The notes under the pieces are model-generated. The model was given only the letters and a program-made list of their open reading frames with translations, was not told the DNA's origin and did not search any database. The translations under genes were made by a program, and so were the position numbers. From Kiritimatiellia bacterium (GTDB lineage: Bacteria > Verrucomicrobiota > Kiritimatiellia > RFP12 > DVOR01): a stretch of 33,019 bases of DNA. The stretch covers positions 1 to 33,019 of the forward strand of contig CAAGNN010000023.1 of assembly GCA_900771325.1 (NCBI GenBank), written 5' to 3'. How positions within the stretch are numbered: the first letter of the stretch is position 1; each line of letters starts with the position of its first letter. Below are positions 20,873-29,398 of this stretch, piece by piece.

Positions 20873-22813
20873 ATGAACGTTACAGAGAAGATTCTTCGCG
20901 CCCACCTCGTTGCCGGAAACCCCGTCGTTGGGGAAGAGGTGGCTATTCGCATTGACCAGACCCTCACCCAGGATGCCACCGGGACGATGGCCTATCTCCA
21001 GTTCGAGAGTATGGGCATTGACCGCGTCAAGACCGAACTCTCGGTGAGCTACGTGGACCACAACACCGTGCAAATCGGCTTCGAGAATGCCGATGACCAC
21101 GACTACCTGCAGTCGGTGGCGCGCAAGTATGGCATCATCTATTCCAAGCCCGGAAACGGCATCTGCCACCAGCTCCACCTCGAGCGCTTCGGCAAGCCGG
21201 GCAAGACGCTGATTGGCTCGGATTCCCACACCCCCACCGGCGGCGGCATCGGAATGGTCGCCATTGGCGCAGGCGGCATCGACGTGGCCGTCGCGATGGG
21301 CGGCGGCGCGTACTACATCGCTTGGCCCAAGGTGGTGGGCATTCGCCTGACTGGCCGGCTCAACCCCGGCGTCTCGGCCAAGGATGTCATCCTCGCCGTG
21401 CTGCGCCGTTTCGGCTCGAAGGGCAATGTCGGCAAGGTCTTTGAGTACACCGGCCCGGCCCTGGCCACGCTTGATGTGCCCAGTCGCGCCACCATCACCA
21501 ATATGGGCGCCGAGCTCGGCGTGACCACCTCGGTCTTCCCCTCCGATGCCACCACCAAGGCCTTCCTCGAAGCCCAGGGCCGCGGCGGCGATTGGGTGGA
21601 GCTCCTGCCCGACGACCCGGCCGCCGACTACGACGAAACCTGGGAGCTCGACCTCTCCACCCTCGAGCCCCTGGCCGCTGCCCCACACAACCCCGGCAAT
21701 GTCGAGACCATCGCCGAGCACCTCGGCCAGAAGGTCCACCAGATTATGATCGGCTCGTGCACCAACTCCTCCTACCGCGACATCAAGACCGTCGCACTGC
21801 TCCTCAAGGGCAAGCAGGTCCACCCTGATGTGGAGGTTGGCATTGCCTGCGGCTCAAAGCAGGTGGTGCGGATGTTGGCCGACGAAGGGCTCCTGGGCGA
21901 ACTCATCGCCTCAGGCTGCCGCATTCTCGAGAACGCCTGCGGCTTCTGCATTGGCGCGCATATGAGCCCCTCGACCAACGCCGTCTGCCTGCGCACGAGC
22001 AACCGCAACTTCGAGGGCCGCTCGGGGACGCAGTCGGCCAAGGTCTACCTGGTCTCCCCCGAGACCGCCGCCGCCTCGGCCCTCGCCGGTGCCTTCGCCG
22101 ACGCGCGCACCCTCGCCGTGCCGGACGTACCGATGCCCAAGGCCTTCACGATTGACGACGGGATGTTCCTCTACCGCGACACCGCCGGAGTCGGCGTGCC
22201 GGAGACGGAGATCCTCCGCGGCCCGAACATTGGCCAGGTTCCCCCCGGTCAGCCGATGGCCGAGACCCTCGCCGGCGTGGCCACCATCAAGGTGGGCGAC
22301 AAGATCACCACCGACCACATTATGCCCGCCGGCGCCCGCCTGAAGTTCCGCTCCAACATCCCCGAATACGCCAAGTACGTCTTCGAGCACACCGACCCGG
22401 CCTTCTACGCCAACGCCTCGGCCAACCGCGACGCCGGTAAGGCCAACATCATCGTGGCCGGCGAGAGCTACGGTCAGGGCTCCTCGCGCGAGCACGCCGC
22501 CCTCTGCCCGATGTATCTGGGCGTGAAAGCCGTCATCGCCAAGAGCATTGAGCGCATCCACCGCGCCAACCTCATCAACTTCGGCATCGTCCCCTTCGTC
22601 TTCGCCAACCCGGCCGATTACGACAGCCTCTCCCAGGGCGACGAACTGCGTATCGAAGGTCTGCGCGAGGCCATCCTCGGCTCGGGCAAGGCCACTGTCA
22701 AGAACCTTTCCAACAACACCGCCTTTGACGTGACGACCGACCTGTCCGACCGTCAAAAACGCCTGCTCCTGGCCGGTGGCCTCCTCGCCGCCGTCGCCCA
22801 AGGTCAGGCCTAA
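20873..22813 (+). CDS. acn: Aconitate hydratase (short bacterial type)
   Basis: 646 aa, the length of the compact aconitase group. It isomerises citrate to isocitrate with a [4Fe-4S] cluster. Cluster cysteines are Cys296 in GSCTNSS and Cys356 and Cys359 in CGFCIG. Other motifs: GSDSHTPTGGGIGMVAIGAGG, AGESYGQGSSREHAA in the swivel domain and DKITTDHIMPAG. Homoaconitase is possible in this superfamily, but length and motifs favour aconitase. It starts 34 nt after pssA behind an AT-rich spacer and lacks a clear Shine-Dalgarno. Its place among membrane-lipid genes has no evident metabolic reason. Confidence 0.93.
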   Translation: MNVTEKILRAHLVAGNPVVGEEVAIRIDQTLTQDATGTMAYLQFESMGIDRVKTELSVSYVDHNTVQIGFENADDHDYLQSVARKYGIIYSKPGNGICHQLHLERFGKPGKTLIGSDSHTPTGGGIGMVAIGAGGIDVAVAMGGGAYYIAWPKVVGIRLTGRLNPGVSAKDVILAVLRRFGSKGNVGKVFEYTGPALATLDVPSRATITNMGAELGVTTSVFPSDATTKAFLEAQGRGGDWVELLPDDPAADYDETWELDLSTLEPLAAAPHNPGNVETIAEHLGQKVHQIMIGSCTNSSYRDIKTVALLLKGKQVHPDVEVGIACGSKQVVRMLADEGLLGELIASGCRILENACGFCIGAHMSPSTNAVCLRTSNRNFEGRSGTQSAKVYLVSPETAAASALAGAFADARTLAVPDVPMPKAFTIDDGMFLYRDTAGVGVPETEILRGPNIGQVPPGQPMAETLAGVATIKVGDKITTDHIMPAGARLKFRSNIPEYAKYVFEHTDPAFYANASANRDAGKANIIVAGESYGQGSSREHAALCPMYLGVKAVIAKSIERIHRANLINFGIVPFVFANPADYDSLSQGDELRIEGLREAILGSGKATVKNLSNNTAFDVTTDLSDRQKRLLLAGGLLAAVAQGQA

Positions 22814-22826
22814 AGGAGCGCGCACA

Positions 22827-24449
22827 ATGAGCGACGCAAACAACACCGAGAACCTCAGCTTCGACTTCGCCCCCGATTGGGCCCGCAAGTCCGCTGACGA
22901 GTATGCCAGCCGCTATCAAGGCAAGAACTACGACGAGCGCACCGGCCGCGAAGAGCGTCCCGAGCGCGCCGACCGCCCCTTCCGCCGCGACCGTACCGAC
23001 CGCCGCGAGGGTGGACGCCCGGAGCGCCCCTTCCGCCGCGAGCGCCCCGAGGGGGCTGCCGGCCGGAGCGAGCGTCCCTTCCGCCGCGAACGCCCCGAGG
23101 GCGGTGAGCGCGCCGAGCGCGGCGAGCGCCGGAGCTTCCAGCGCCGCGAGCCGGTCAAGCCGCTGAACGCCGAGATCCGCATCCTGCCCAACCAGAAGAG
23201 CTTGGGCTCGATCATCAAGACGTTGCAGGGCACGCACGTGGCCTACCCGGTCAAGAAGTTCGTCTCGATGTTCCTGGAAAACCCGCAGGCCTGCCTGGTG
23301 CGCCTGGAGGCCAAGCCCGATACCGATGTCACCTTCTGGAGCTGCAAGCACTGCGGCCTGGTGGCGTTGAGCGAGGCCGAGATTGCCCAGCACCTCCTCG
23401 CCAGCCACCTGGAAGACTTCTTCGACATCACCCAAGAGCCGTGCGAAGCGCCTTCGGGCACCTTCTCGCGCGTGGCCAAGTGCACCCTCACCGGTGAGTG
23501 GGTCGGCGCCCCGAACCACCACAGCTACCGCCACCGTGTGGCCGAGCTCGCCGCCAAGGTCGGGATGTCCGAGCGCGACTATCTGCGTACCCTCGAAACG
23601 CACACCGAGCCCGAGGCCATCGAGGCCTGGAAGCAGTCGGTGACCACCCAGACGGTCTACCGCCTCAAGTCCGCCGCCGCGCCGGCACCTGCCGCCCCGG
23701 CCGAGGGCGAAGAGGCCCCCGCCGAGCCCGCCGCCGACACCCGCGAGCGCTACTCCCGCGACCAGGCCGAGGCCATCTTCCGCCGCGACCTGCTCCCCAC
23801 GCTCATCGCCCAGGCCAAGCACGTCTGCCTGCCGGTCTCCCTGGCGCAGACCTCGCCCTCGCTGCCGCTGCGAATCCTCCTCAAGTACACCTTGCGCGAC
23901 GAGCAGAACTATCCGCGCTCGCTCTTCTTTGCCCTGCGCGGTGCCTTCCGCCACCACAAGTTCACTCTCTTCCGCGGGAATGACGCGCGCGGCCCGGAGT
24001 TCGTGGCCAACACCACCCTCACGCCCTTCACCACCGAGCACTCCGTGGCCGAAATCAAGGCGGCCATCGACTACGTCTCGGCCCACCCGCTCTGCACGCG
24101 CCACGACCTGTTGACCGCCCTCAAGGAGACCCTCCCCGAGCTCGAGCTCAACACCATCGCCCGCCAGATCGCCTTCCTCTTCCAGCGCGGCCATATCGTG
24201 GAATACTACAACGGCGTGCTTGCCCTGCCCGAGGCCAACCCTAAGTTCTGCAAGCTCCCCGAGGAGATGAAGCGCGAGCGCGAGGCCGCCAAGGCCGCCA
24301 AGCCCGAAGCCGCCAAGCCTGCCGAGGCCCCGGCCGAGCAGCCCGCCGCCGAAGCCCCCGCCCCGGGAGCCCCGGCCGAGCCTGCCGCCGAGCCCGAAGC
24401 CGAGCCCGAAGCCGAAGTCAAGCCGGAGACCTCCAATGAAGCTGAGTGA
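22827..24449 (+). CDS. Unknown Arg/Glu-rich protein with a CxxC...HxxxxH zinc-finger-like site
   Basis: 540 aa, family not recognised. Three parts. (1) Residues about 35-110 are low complexity, built from repeats of RPFRRERPEG and ERPERADRPFRR, highly charged and reminiscent of RNA-binding tails. (2) A globular core (about 115-490) contains FWSCKHCGLVALSEAEIAQH, then HLLASH-type histidines, matching a C2H2-like zinc site, and later a segment RDLLPTLIAQAKH...LPLRILLKYTLRDEQNYPRSLFFALRG. (3) A C-terminal tail rich in Ala, Pro and Glu (about 490-540). No signal peptide, so cytosolic. I chose the ATG at 22827 because AAAGGAG lies 9 nt upstream and the aconitase stop is 13 nt away. It overlaps lpxD by 14 nt. 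Nucleic-acid binding is a guess from composition and the zinc site. Confidence 0.85.
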   Translation: MSDANNTENLSFDFAPDWARKSADEYASRYQGKNYDERTGREERPERADRPFRRDRTDRREGGRPERPFRRERPEGAAGRSERPFRRERPEGGERAERGERRSFQRREPVKPLNAEIRILPNQKSLGSIIKTLQGTHVAYPVKKFVSMFLENPQACLVRLEAKPDTDVTFWSCKHCGLVALSEAEIAQHLLASHLEDFFDITQEPCEAPSGTFSRVAKCTLTGEWVGAPNHHSYRHRVAELAAKVGMSERDYLRTLETHTEPEAIEAWKQSVTTQTVYRLKSAAAPAPAAPAEGEEAPAEPAADTRERYSRDQAEAIFRRDLLPTLIAQAKHVCLPVSLAQTSPSLPLRILLKYTLRDEQNYPRSLFFALRGAFRHHKFTLFRGNDARGPEFVANTTLTPFTTEHSVAEIKAAIDYVSAHPLCTRHDLLTALKETLPELELNTIARQIAFLFQRGHIVEYYNGVLALPEANPKFCKLPEEMKREREAAKAAKPEAAKPAEAPAEQPAAEAPAPGAPAEPAAEPEAEPEAEVKPETSNEAE

Positions 24450-25470
24450 AGTTGTTCAGGCCGTCAACGGCACCTGTGAGGCCGAAGGCTCCATCGAAAT
24501 CCGCGCAATGGCGAGTCTTCTGGAGGCTCGCGAAGGGGACATCTCCTTCCTCGCCAACCAGAAGTACGCCCCGCAGATGAAGGAAACCAAGGCCTCGGCC
24601 GTGCTCGTGGCGCAGGACTACGCCGGCGAGACCTCCGCCGCCCTCATCCGCGTGGAGGACCCCAACAAGGCCTTTGCCTCCCTCTCGCCCATCTTCGGCC
24701 CCAAACCGGTGGTGCGCGAACCGGGCATCCACGCCACGGCCGTCATCGGCGAGGGCGTCACCCTGGGCAAGGACATCTACATCGGCCCCTACACCGTCAT
24801 TGAGGACGGCGCGACCATCGGCGACGGCACGGTCATCGACGGTCTGGTCTTCATTGCCCAGCACGTCCAAATCGGCAAGCAGTGCCACCTCTATCCGCAG
24901 GTCAACATCCGCGAATCGTGCATCTTGGGCGACCGCGTCATCCTCCACGCCGGCGTCAAGATCGGCACCGATGGCTACGGCTACACCGTCGAAATTGGCG
25001 CGCAGGGCCCGGTCATCAACAAGGTCCCGCAGATTGGCATCGTCGAGATTGGCAACGATGTCGAGATCGGCTCGAACACCTGCGTCGACCGCGCCCGCTT
25101 CGGCCGGACCCGTGTGGGCGACTGCGTCAAGATCGACAACCTCGTGCAGATCGGCCACAACGTCCAGATTGCGCCCTTCGTCGGTATCATCGCCCAGGCG
25201 GGCATCGCCGGCAGCGCGAAGATCGAGACCGGTGCGCTCATCTGGTCGCAGGCTGGCGTCTCCGGGCACCTCACCGTCCACGAACGCGCCCAGGTGGCCC
25301 CGCAGGCCGGCGTCAAGGAAGACGTCCCCGAAGGCGAGTACGTGGCCGGCACCCCGGCTATCCCCAAGCGGAAGTTCGCCGAGACCCTCCTCTTCCCGCG
25401 CTTACTCGACAAGCTCAAGAAGAAGGTCGCCGACCTGGAGGCGAAGGTGAAGGCGCTCGAAGCGCGCTAG
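24436..25470 (+). CDS. lpxD: UDP-3-O-acyl-glucosamine N-acyltransferase
   Basis: 344 aa, as expected. Third step of lipid A synthesis: transfers an acyl chain from acyl carrier protein to the 2-amino group of the UDP-sugar. An N-terminal uridine-binding domain (about 1-100; EAREGDISFLANQKY) is followed by a left-handed beta helix of hexapeptide repeats (about 100-300) with the catalytic His241 in VQIGHNVQIAP, and a C-terminal coiled coil (LLDKLKKKVADLEAKVKALE). It shows that the cell makes lipopolysaccharide or a relative. The ATG lies 14 nt inside the end of the preceding gene, so the two are translationally coupled. Confidence 0.97.
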   Translation: MKLSEVVQAVNGTCEAEGSIEIRAMASLLEAREGDISFLANQKYAPQMKETKASAVLVAQDYAGETSAALIRVEDPNKAFASLSPIFGPKPVVREPGIHATAVIGEGVTLGKDIYIGPYTVIEDGATIGDGTVIDGLVFIAQHVQIGKQCHLYPQVNIRESCILGDRVILHAGVKIGTDGYGYTVEIGAQGPVINKVPQIGIVEIGNDVEIGSNTCVDRARFGRTRVGDCVKIDNLVQIGHNVQIAPFVGIIAQAGIAGSAKIETGALIWSQAGVSGHLTVHERAQVAPQAGVKEDVPEGEYVAGTPAIPKRKFAETLLFPRLLDKLKKKVADLEAKVKALEAR

Positions 25471-25472
25471 CC

Positions 25473-25595
25473 ATGTTCCGCGATCGGCTCCAAGACCGTT
25501 TCATTGTCATCTATTCTCCGAAGCGACTAACCTTCCTTCGGAACACCTTGAGCGTTGCAGTCCTCCTGGCGTGGATTGCAGCGCTCTGCTTTTAA
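25473..25595 (+). CDS. 40-residue putative membrane peptide between lpxD and aroC
   Basis: A short ORF of 40 aa starting 2 nt after the lpxD stop and ending 12 nt before aroC. It has a basic N-terminal half (MFRDRLQDRFIVIYSPKR) and a hydrophobic C-terminus (LSVAVLLAWIAALCF) that could span the membrane once. The operon position and the tight fit speak for translation by coupling to lpxD; no separate ribosome binding site is visible. The stop codon abuts the AAGGAGG that serves aroC. It could also be a leader-type ORF setting aroC translation, or chance. Confidence 0.5.
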   Translation: MFRDRLQDRFIVIYSPKRLTFLRNTLSVAVLLAWIAALCF

Positions 25596-25607
25596 GGAGG
25601 TGCAGCT

Positions 25608-26783
25608 ATGGCCTTCTCGTATCTCTCGGCCGGGGAATCCCACGGCCCCTGCCTCACGGTTATTGTCGAGGGTGTCCCCGCCGGGCTCCCGCTCGACGAG
25701 GCCACCCTCGCCGCCGACCTCGCCCGCCGCCAACTCAAGGCCGGCGCCGGCGGCCGGATGGCCATCGAGACCGACCGCGCCCGCATCCTCTCGGGCGTGA
25801 TGGCCGGCAAGACCACCGGCGCGCCCATCGCCCTCTCCATCCCCAACAAGGACTTCGCCGCCTGGCAGGGCCGCGCCGTCCCCGCCTACACCACCGCCCG
25901 CCCCGGCCACGCCGACCTCGCCGCCTGCGTCAAGTACGGCTTTGACGACATCCGCTGCGCCCTCGAGCGATCCAGCGCCCGCGAGACCGCTTGCCGTGTG
26001 GCCGTCGGGGCCATTGCCCGCGCCTTCCTCGGCCACTTCGGCATCCGCGCCGGCTCCTACATCGCCTCCCTCGGCACCGTCCGCGAGGCCGCCGTGCCCC
26101 CGGCCGAGGCTCTCGCCTTCGCCGCCACCTCCCCCGTCCGCGCCCCCAACCAGGCCCAGGCCGATGCCTACGCCAACGCCATCCACCTGGCCGGCGTCAA
26201 GGGCGAGACCCTCGGCGGGGTCATCGCCTGCCAGGTCGGGGGCCTGCCCATCGGCCTGGGCTCCTACGTCACCCCCGACCGCCGCCTCGACGCGCGCCTC
26301 GCCGCCGCCGTGATGAGCGTCAACGCCATCAAGGGCGTGGAGTTCGCCGAAGCCTTCGCCAACACCGAGCTCCTCGGCAGCGCCCTGCACGACCCCATCG
26401 CGCGCGACGCCGACAGCCACGTCTGCCGCCCCACCAACCGCGCCGGCGGCCTCGAAGCCGGGATGACCACCGGCCAGCCGCTCCTCATCCGCGCGGCAAT
26501 GAAGCCCATCCCAACCACCCTCGCCCCCCAGCGCTCCATCGACTTCGCCACCGGCGAGCCGGCTTCCACCACCTACGAGCGCTCCGATACCTGCCCCGTC
26601 CCCCGCGCCTGCGTCGTCATCGAAAGCGTCGTCCTCATCGAGCTGGCCGCTGCCCTCATCGAGAAGCTCGGCGGCGACTCCCTCCCCGAGATGCTCGCGC
26701 GCTACGCCGCCCTGCCCTCCGCCGATGACCTGCGCCTCTCCCCCGAGCCCAAGGTCTTCTGGCCCGAAAGGCCCGGCCTATGA
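25608..26783 (+). CDS. aroC: Chorismate synthase
   Basis: 391 aa, slightly longer than the usual 350-365. Last step of the shikimate pathway: converts EPSP to chorismate with reduced FMN in the cytosol. Family signatures: GESHG (9-13), RPGHAD (98-103), RSSARET (121-127), DSHVCRPTNRAGGLEAGMTT and the C-terminal RSDTCPVPRACVV. A strong AAGGAGGTG lies 6 nt before the ATG. The stop overlaps the start of the TatD-like gene (ATGA). Confidence 0.97.
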   Translation: MAFSYLSAGESHGPCLTVIVEGVPAGLPLDEATLAADLARRQLKAGAGGRMAIETDRARILSGVMAGKTTGAPIALSIPNKDFAAWQGRAVPAYTTARPGHADLAACVKYGFDDIRCALERSSARETACRVAVGAIARAFLGHFGIRAGSYIASLGTVREAAVPPAEALAFAATSPVRAPNQAQADAYANAIHLAGVKGETLGGVIACQVGGLPIGLGSYVTPDRRLDARLAAAVMSVNAIKGVEFAEAFANTELLGSALHDPIARDADSHVCRPTNRAGGLEAGMTTGQPLLIRAAMKPIPTTLAPQRSIDFATGEPASTTYERSDTCPVPRACVVIESVVLIELAAALIEKLGGDSLPEMLARYAALPSADDLRLSPEPKVFWPERPGL

Positions 26784-27595
26784 GCGGCTCACCGGCTCTC
26801 TTCGACGCTCATCTCCACCTCCGCGACGCGCGCATCCTCCCCTTCCACGCTCGCTACGTCAAGGACGCGCTCGACGCCGGTGTCACCGCCTGCATCGACT
26901 GCGCCACCCGCCCCGAAGAGTGGTCCATAGAGGTCTCCTCCTCCCTCGCCGCCACCACCGCCTACGGCCTCCACCCCTGGTACGCCTCCGTCTCGGTGCC
27001 CAACTGGCTCGAGCGCCTCGAATGCGTCCTCGCCTCCGACCCTAACGCCCCCGTCGGCGAAATTGGCCTGGATGGCATCCGCCGCGTCCACGATGGCGGT
27101 GCCGCCCAACGCGCTGCCCTCTTCGCCCAACTCGACCTCGCCGCCCGCCTCGGCCGCCCGGTCATCCTCCACGGCGCGCGCGTCTGGCCTCTCCTTCTGC
27201 GCCTCCTCGAGCCCTGGGCCGATCGCATCTGCGCCTGGCAGCTTCACGGCGTGAACTTCTCGCACGAACTCCTCGCCCTGCCTTTCTTCAAGCGCGCCAA
27301 TGCCTGGTTCAGCGTCGGCGGCGGCCTTCTTAAGCCCGCCGCCCGCCTCCTCCCCGAGCTCCTCCCTCACCTCCCTCTCAACCGCCTCCTCATCGAGACC
27401 GACTCCCCCGACCGCTTCCCTATCGGCGGCGACCCCCTCGTCCTCGGTCAGCACCAGCTCCTCTACAACCAGCCCGGCAACCTCCGCTGTATCCTCCGCG
27501 CCGCCGCCACCCTCCGCGCTATCCCCGTCGACGAACTCGCCGAGCAAACTGCCCAAAACGCCCGCGACTTCCTCGCCGCCCGCTCCCGCGCATAA
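26780..27595 (+). CDS. TatD-family metal-dependent hydrolase
   Basis: 271 aa, typical length. Amidohydrolase-like TIM barrel with all metal-site motifs: His11 and His13 in DAHLHL, YGLHPW (61-67 region), Glu94 in GEIGLDG, His131 in ILHGAR, His156 in LHGVN and Asp208 in IETDSPD. TatD proteins are Mg-dependent 3'-5' exonucleases or DNases; the exact member (TatD, YcfH, YjjV) cannot be decided. It is translationally coupled to aroC by ATGA and ends the eight-gene operon. Confidence 0.92.
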   Translation: MSGSPALFDAHLHLRDARILPFHARYVKDALDAGVTACIDCATRPEEWSIEVSSSLAATTAYGLHPWYASVSVPNWLERLECVLASDPNAPVGEIGLDGIRRVHDGGAAQRAALFAQLDLAARLGRPVILHGARVWPLLLRLLEPWADRICAWQLHGVNFSHELLALPFFKRANAWFSVGGGLLKPAARLLPELLPHLPLNRLLIETDSPDRFPIGGDPLVLGQHQLLYNQPGNLRCILRAAATLRAIPVDELAEQTAQNARDFLAARSRA

Positions 27596-27659
27596 CACGC
27601 AATCCCCCCTCCCCCAAATCGGACCGATCGCTCCTCGGCCCTGCCCCGGCCTTTATCCC

Positions 27660-27805
27660 AACCCGGGGCGGGTCCACCTCGAACCCGGGGCGGGTCCACC
27701 TCGAACCTGGGGCGGGTCCACCTCAAACCCGGGGCGGGTCGAGGGTGAACCTGGGGCGGGTCGAGGGTGAACCTGGGGCGGGTCAGGGGTGAACCCGGGG
27801 CGGGG
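27660..27805 (+). repeat. 22-bp repeat array E (six full units)
   Basis: Cores at 27668, 27690, 27712, 27734, 27756, 27778 and 27800 in the array A orientation. The 7 variable bases are of the CACCTCG or GAGGGTG type, different from array A. It lies between convergent operons, so here it cannot be a promoter element of either neighbour. Confidence 0.95.
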
Positions 27806-27893
27806 CTTGGGGGGGATTCCCCAACGGTCTGGGCGGTGAGGCGCGGAGAGCCTCCCCGCTACGAGTGCCCGGGAGCCTCCTACGTGCCAAACA

Positions 27894-27943
27894 GCCGAAG
27901 TGCCCAGAGGGCGCTTCGGCCGGGGTGGAGCGTACCGCGCTCC
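27894..27943. other. Two strong hairpins in the tatD-xseA gap
   Basis: GCCGAAG-T-GCCC, loop AGA, GGGC-G-CTTCGGC (27894-27920) forms a 12-pair stem including one T-G pair. GGAGCG, loop TACCG, CGCTCC (27927-27943) forms a second. On the minus strand the first lies about 110 nt past the xseA stop and is followed by TGTTTGG, a weak T-tract, so it may end the TPR-xseA transcript. The remainder of 27806-28029 has no recognisable gene; there is a loose direct repeat of GGCGAGCAG near 27958 and 27986. Confidence 0.45.
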
Positions 27944-28029
27944 TGAGGGGCGTGGGGGCGAGCAGCCACCACCTCGGGGTGCGGAGGCGAGCAGTCCACA
28001 GGGGTTCTATCAACAGCCCCCACAGCGGC

Positions 28030-29391
28030 CTAGCGGGCAGTGGCGGAGAGGGAGCCCTTGGCCAGGCGGATAGCGAGGGGGGTGCCGGGGGGGACGACGG
28101 CGGGGTCGAGGAGGGGGCGAGCGTCGGGACCGGCGACGATGGCGTAGCCGCGGTTGAGGACGGCGTAGGGGTTGAGGGCCTGGAGTTTGGCGGTGGCGGT
28201 GGAGAGGGCGGCGGCGCGGCGGTCGAGGGCGCGTTGGAGGGTGGCGGTGAGGCGTTCGGCGCGCTGGGCGAGGGCTTGGTGGGCGGCGGGGAAGGTGTTG
28301 GCACCGGCGCGCTCGAGGCGCAGGGCAAGGGCGTTGAGCTCGGCGGCGCGGCGGTGGAGGAGGCGGTCACGGGCGGCGGCGAGGCGGAGGTCGAGGGCAT
28401 CGACGCGCTGGGAGCGGCCTTCGAGGTAGCGGAAGGGGTCGGCGATGAGGGGGGTACGCTCGAAGCGTTGGAGGGTTGCGCGGGCCTCCTTGTAGGCGTG
28501 GCGGAGGGCGACGATGAGGCGGTCTTTGGCGGCGGCGAGGGCGCGGTCGAAGTCCTCCTTGCGGCCGCAGATGAGCTCGGCGGCGGCGGAGGGGGTGGGC
28601 GCGCGGAGGTCGGCGACGTCGTCGGTGACGACCCAGTCGGGCTCGTGGCCGACGGCGGAGATGACGGGGATGCGACTGGCGGCGACGGCGCGAGCCACGC
28701 GCTCCTCGTTGAAGCACCAGAGGTCCTCAAGGGAACCGCCGCCGCGGCCGACGATCATCGCGTCGATGGGCTCGGGGGAGTCGGGGCCGAAGTGCGCGTT
28801 GAGGAGCTCGATGGCGCGGGCGATCTCTTCGGTGGCTTCGGGGCCCTGGACGCGGCAAGGGGCCACGAGGATGTGGAGGTGGGGATAGCGGCGGGTGAGG
28901 ATGTTGAGGATGTCGCGAATGGCCGCGCCGGTGGGGGCGGTGACGATGCCGATGCGGCGGGGCAGACGCGGGAGGGGGCGCTTGCGGGTGGGCTCGCAGA
29001 GGCCTTCGGCACGGAGGCGGCGCTGGAGGGCCTCCTTGCGCTTGAGGAGCTCGCCGGTACCGTCGCAGAGGGTGAGGGCGGTGACGTTGAGGTGGTAGGA
29101 GCCGTGGGGGGCGTAGAGGGAGATGCGGCCAGTGGCGCGGACCTTATCGCCATCGCGGAAGGTGGGGACGTCGCCTTGGCGCAGCTGGGCCCACTTGAAG
29201 AAGGCGGCGTTGAGCTTGGCGGGGGCTTGGCCGGCGGGGAGCGCGTCGGCATCGCCGAGGGTGAAGTAGAGGTGGCCCGAAGCGTTGGGCTTGCGGGCGT
29301 TGGAGACTTCACCCTCGACGGTGACGGGCGGGAGCTCCTCGAGCCGATCCTTAATGCGGGCGGTGAGGGCGCTGACCGAGAGGATGTCCAT
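28030..29391 (-). CDS. xseA: Exodeoxyribonuclease VII large subunit
   Basis: 453 aa, normal length. Cytosolic nuclease that degrades single-stranded DNA to acid-insoluble then small oligonucleotides together with XseB. OB-fold N-terminal domain (about 1-110; VTVEGEVSNARKPNASGHLYFTL), catalytic domain with RRIGIVTAPTGAAIRDI, DAMIVGRGGGSLEDLWCFNEE, PVISAVGHEPDWVVTDDVADLRAPTPSAAAEL, then a long helical region. xseB is not adjacent. It starts 7 nt after the TPR gene stop with no Shine-Dalgarno, so translation is probably coupled. Confidence 0.96.
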   Translation of the reverse strand: MDILSVSALTARIKDRLEELPPVTVEGEVSNARKPNASGHLYFTLGDADALPAGQAPAKLNAAFFKWAQLRQGDVPTFRDGDKVRATGRISLYAPHGSYHLNVTALTLCDGTGELLKRKEALQRRLRAEGLCEPTRKRPLPRLPRRIGIVTAPTGAAIRDILNILTRRYPHLHILVAPCRVQGPEATEEIARAIELLNAHFGPDSPEPIDAMIVGRGGGSLEDLWCFNEERVARAVAASRIPVISAVGHEPDWVVTDDVADLRAPTPSAAAELICGRKEDFDRALAAAKDRLIVALRHAYKEARATLQRFERTPLIADPFRYLEGRSQRVDALDLRLAAARDRLLHRRAAELNALALRLERAGANTFPAAHQALAQRAERLTATLQRALDRRAAALSTATAKLQALNPYAVLNRGYAIVAGPDARPLLDPAVVPPGTPLAIRLAKGSLSATAR

Positions 29392-29398
29392 AGAGCGC

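Noticed and set aside
27806..28029. Possible tRNA or structured RNA gene
   Set aside because: Hairpins are present but no cloverleaf, CCA end or known riboswitch pattern could be made out, so only the hairpins are listed.
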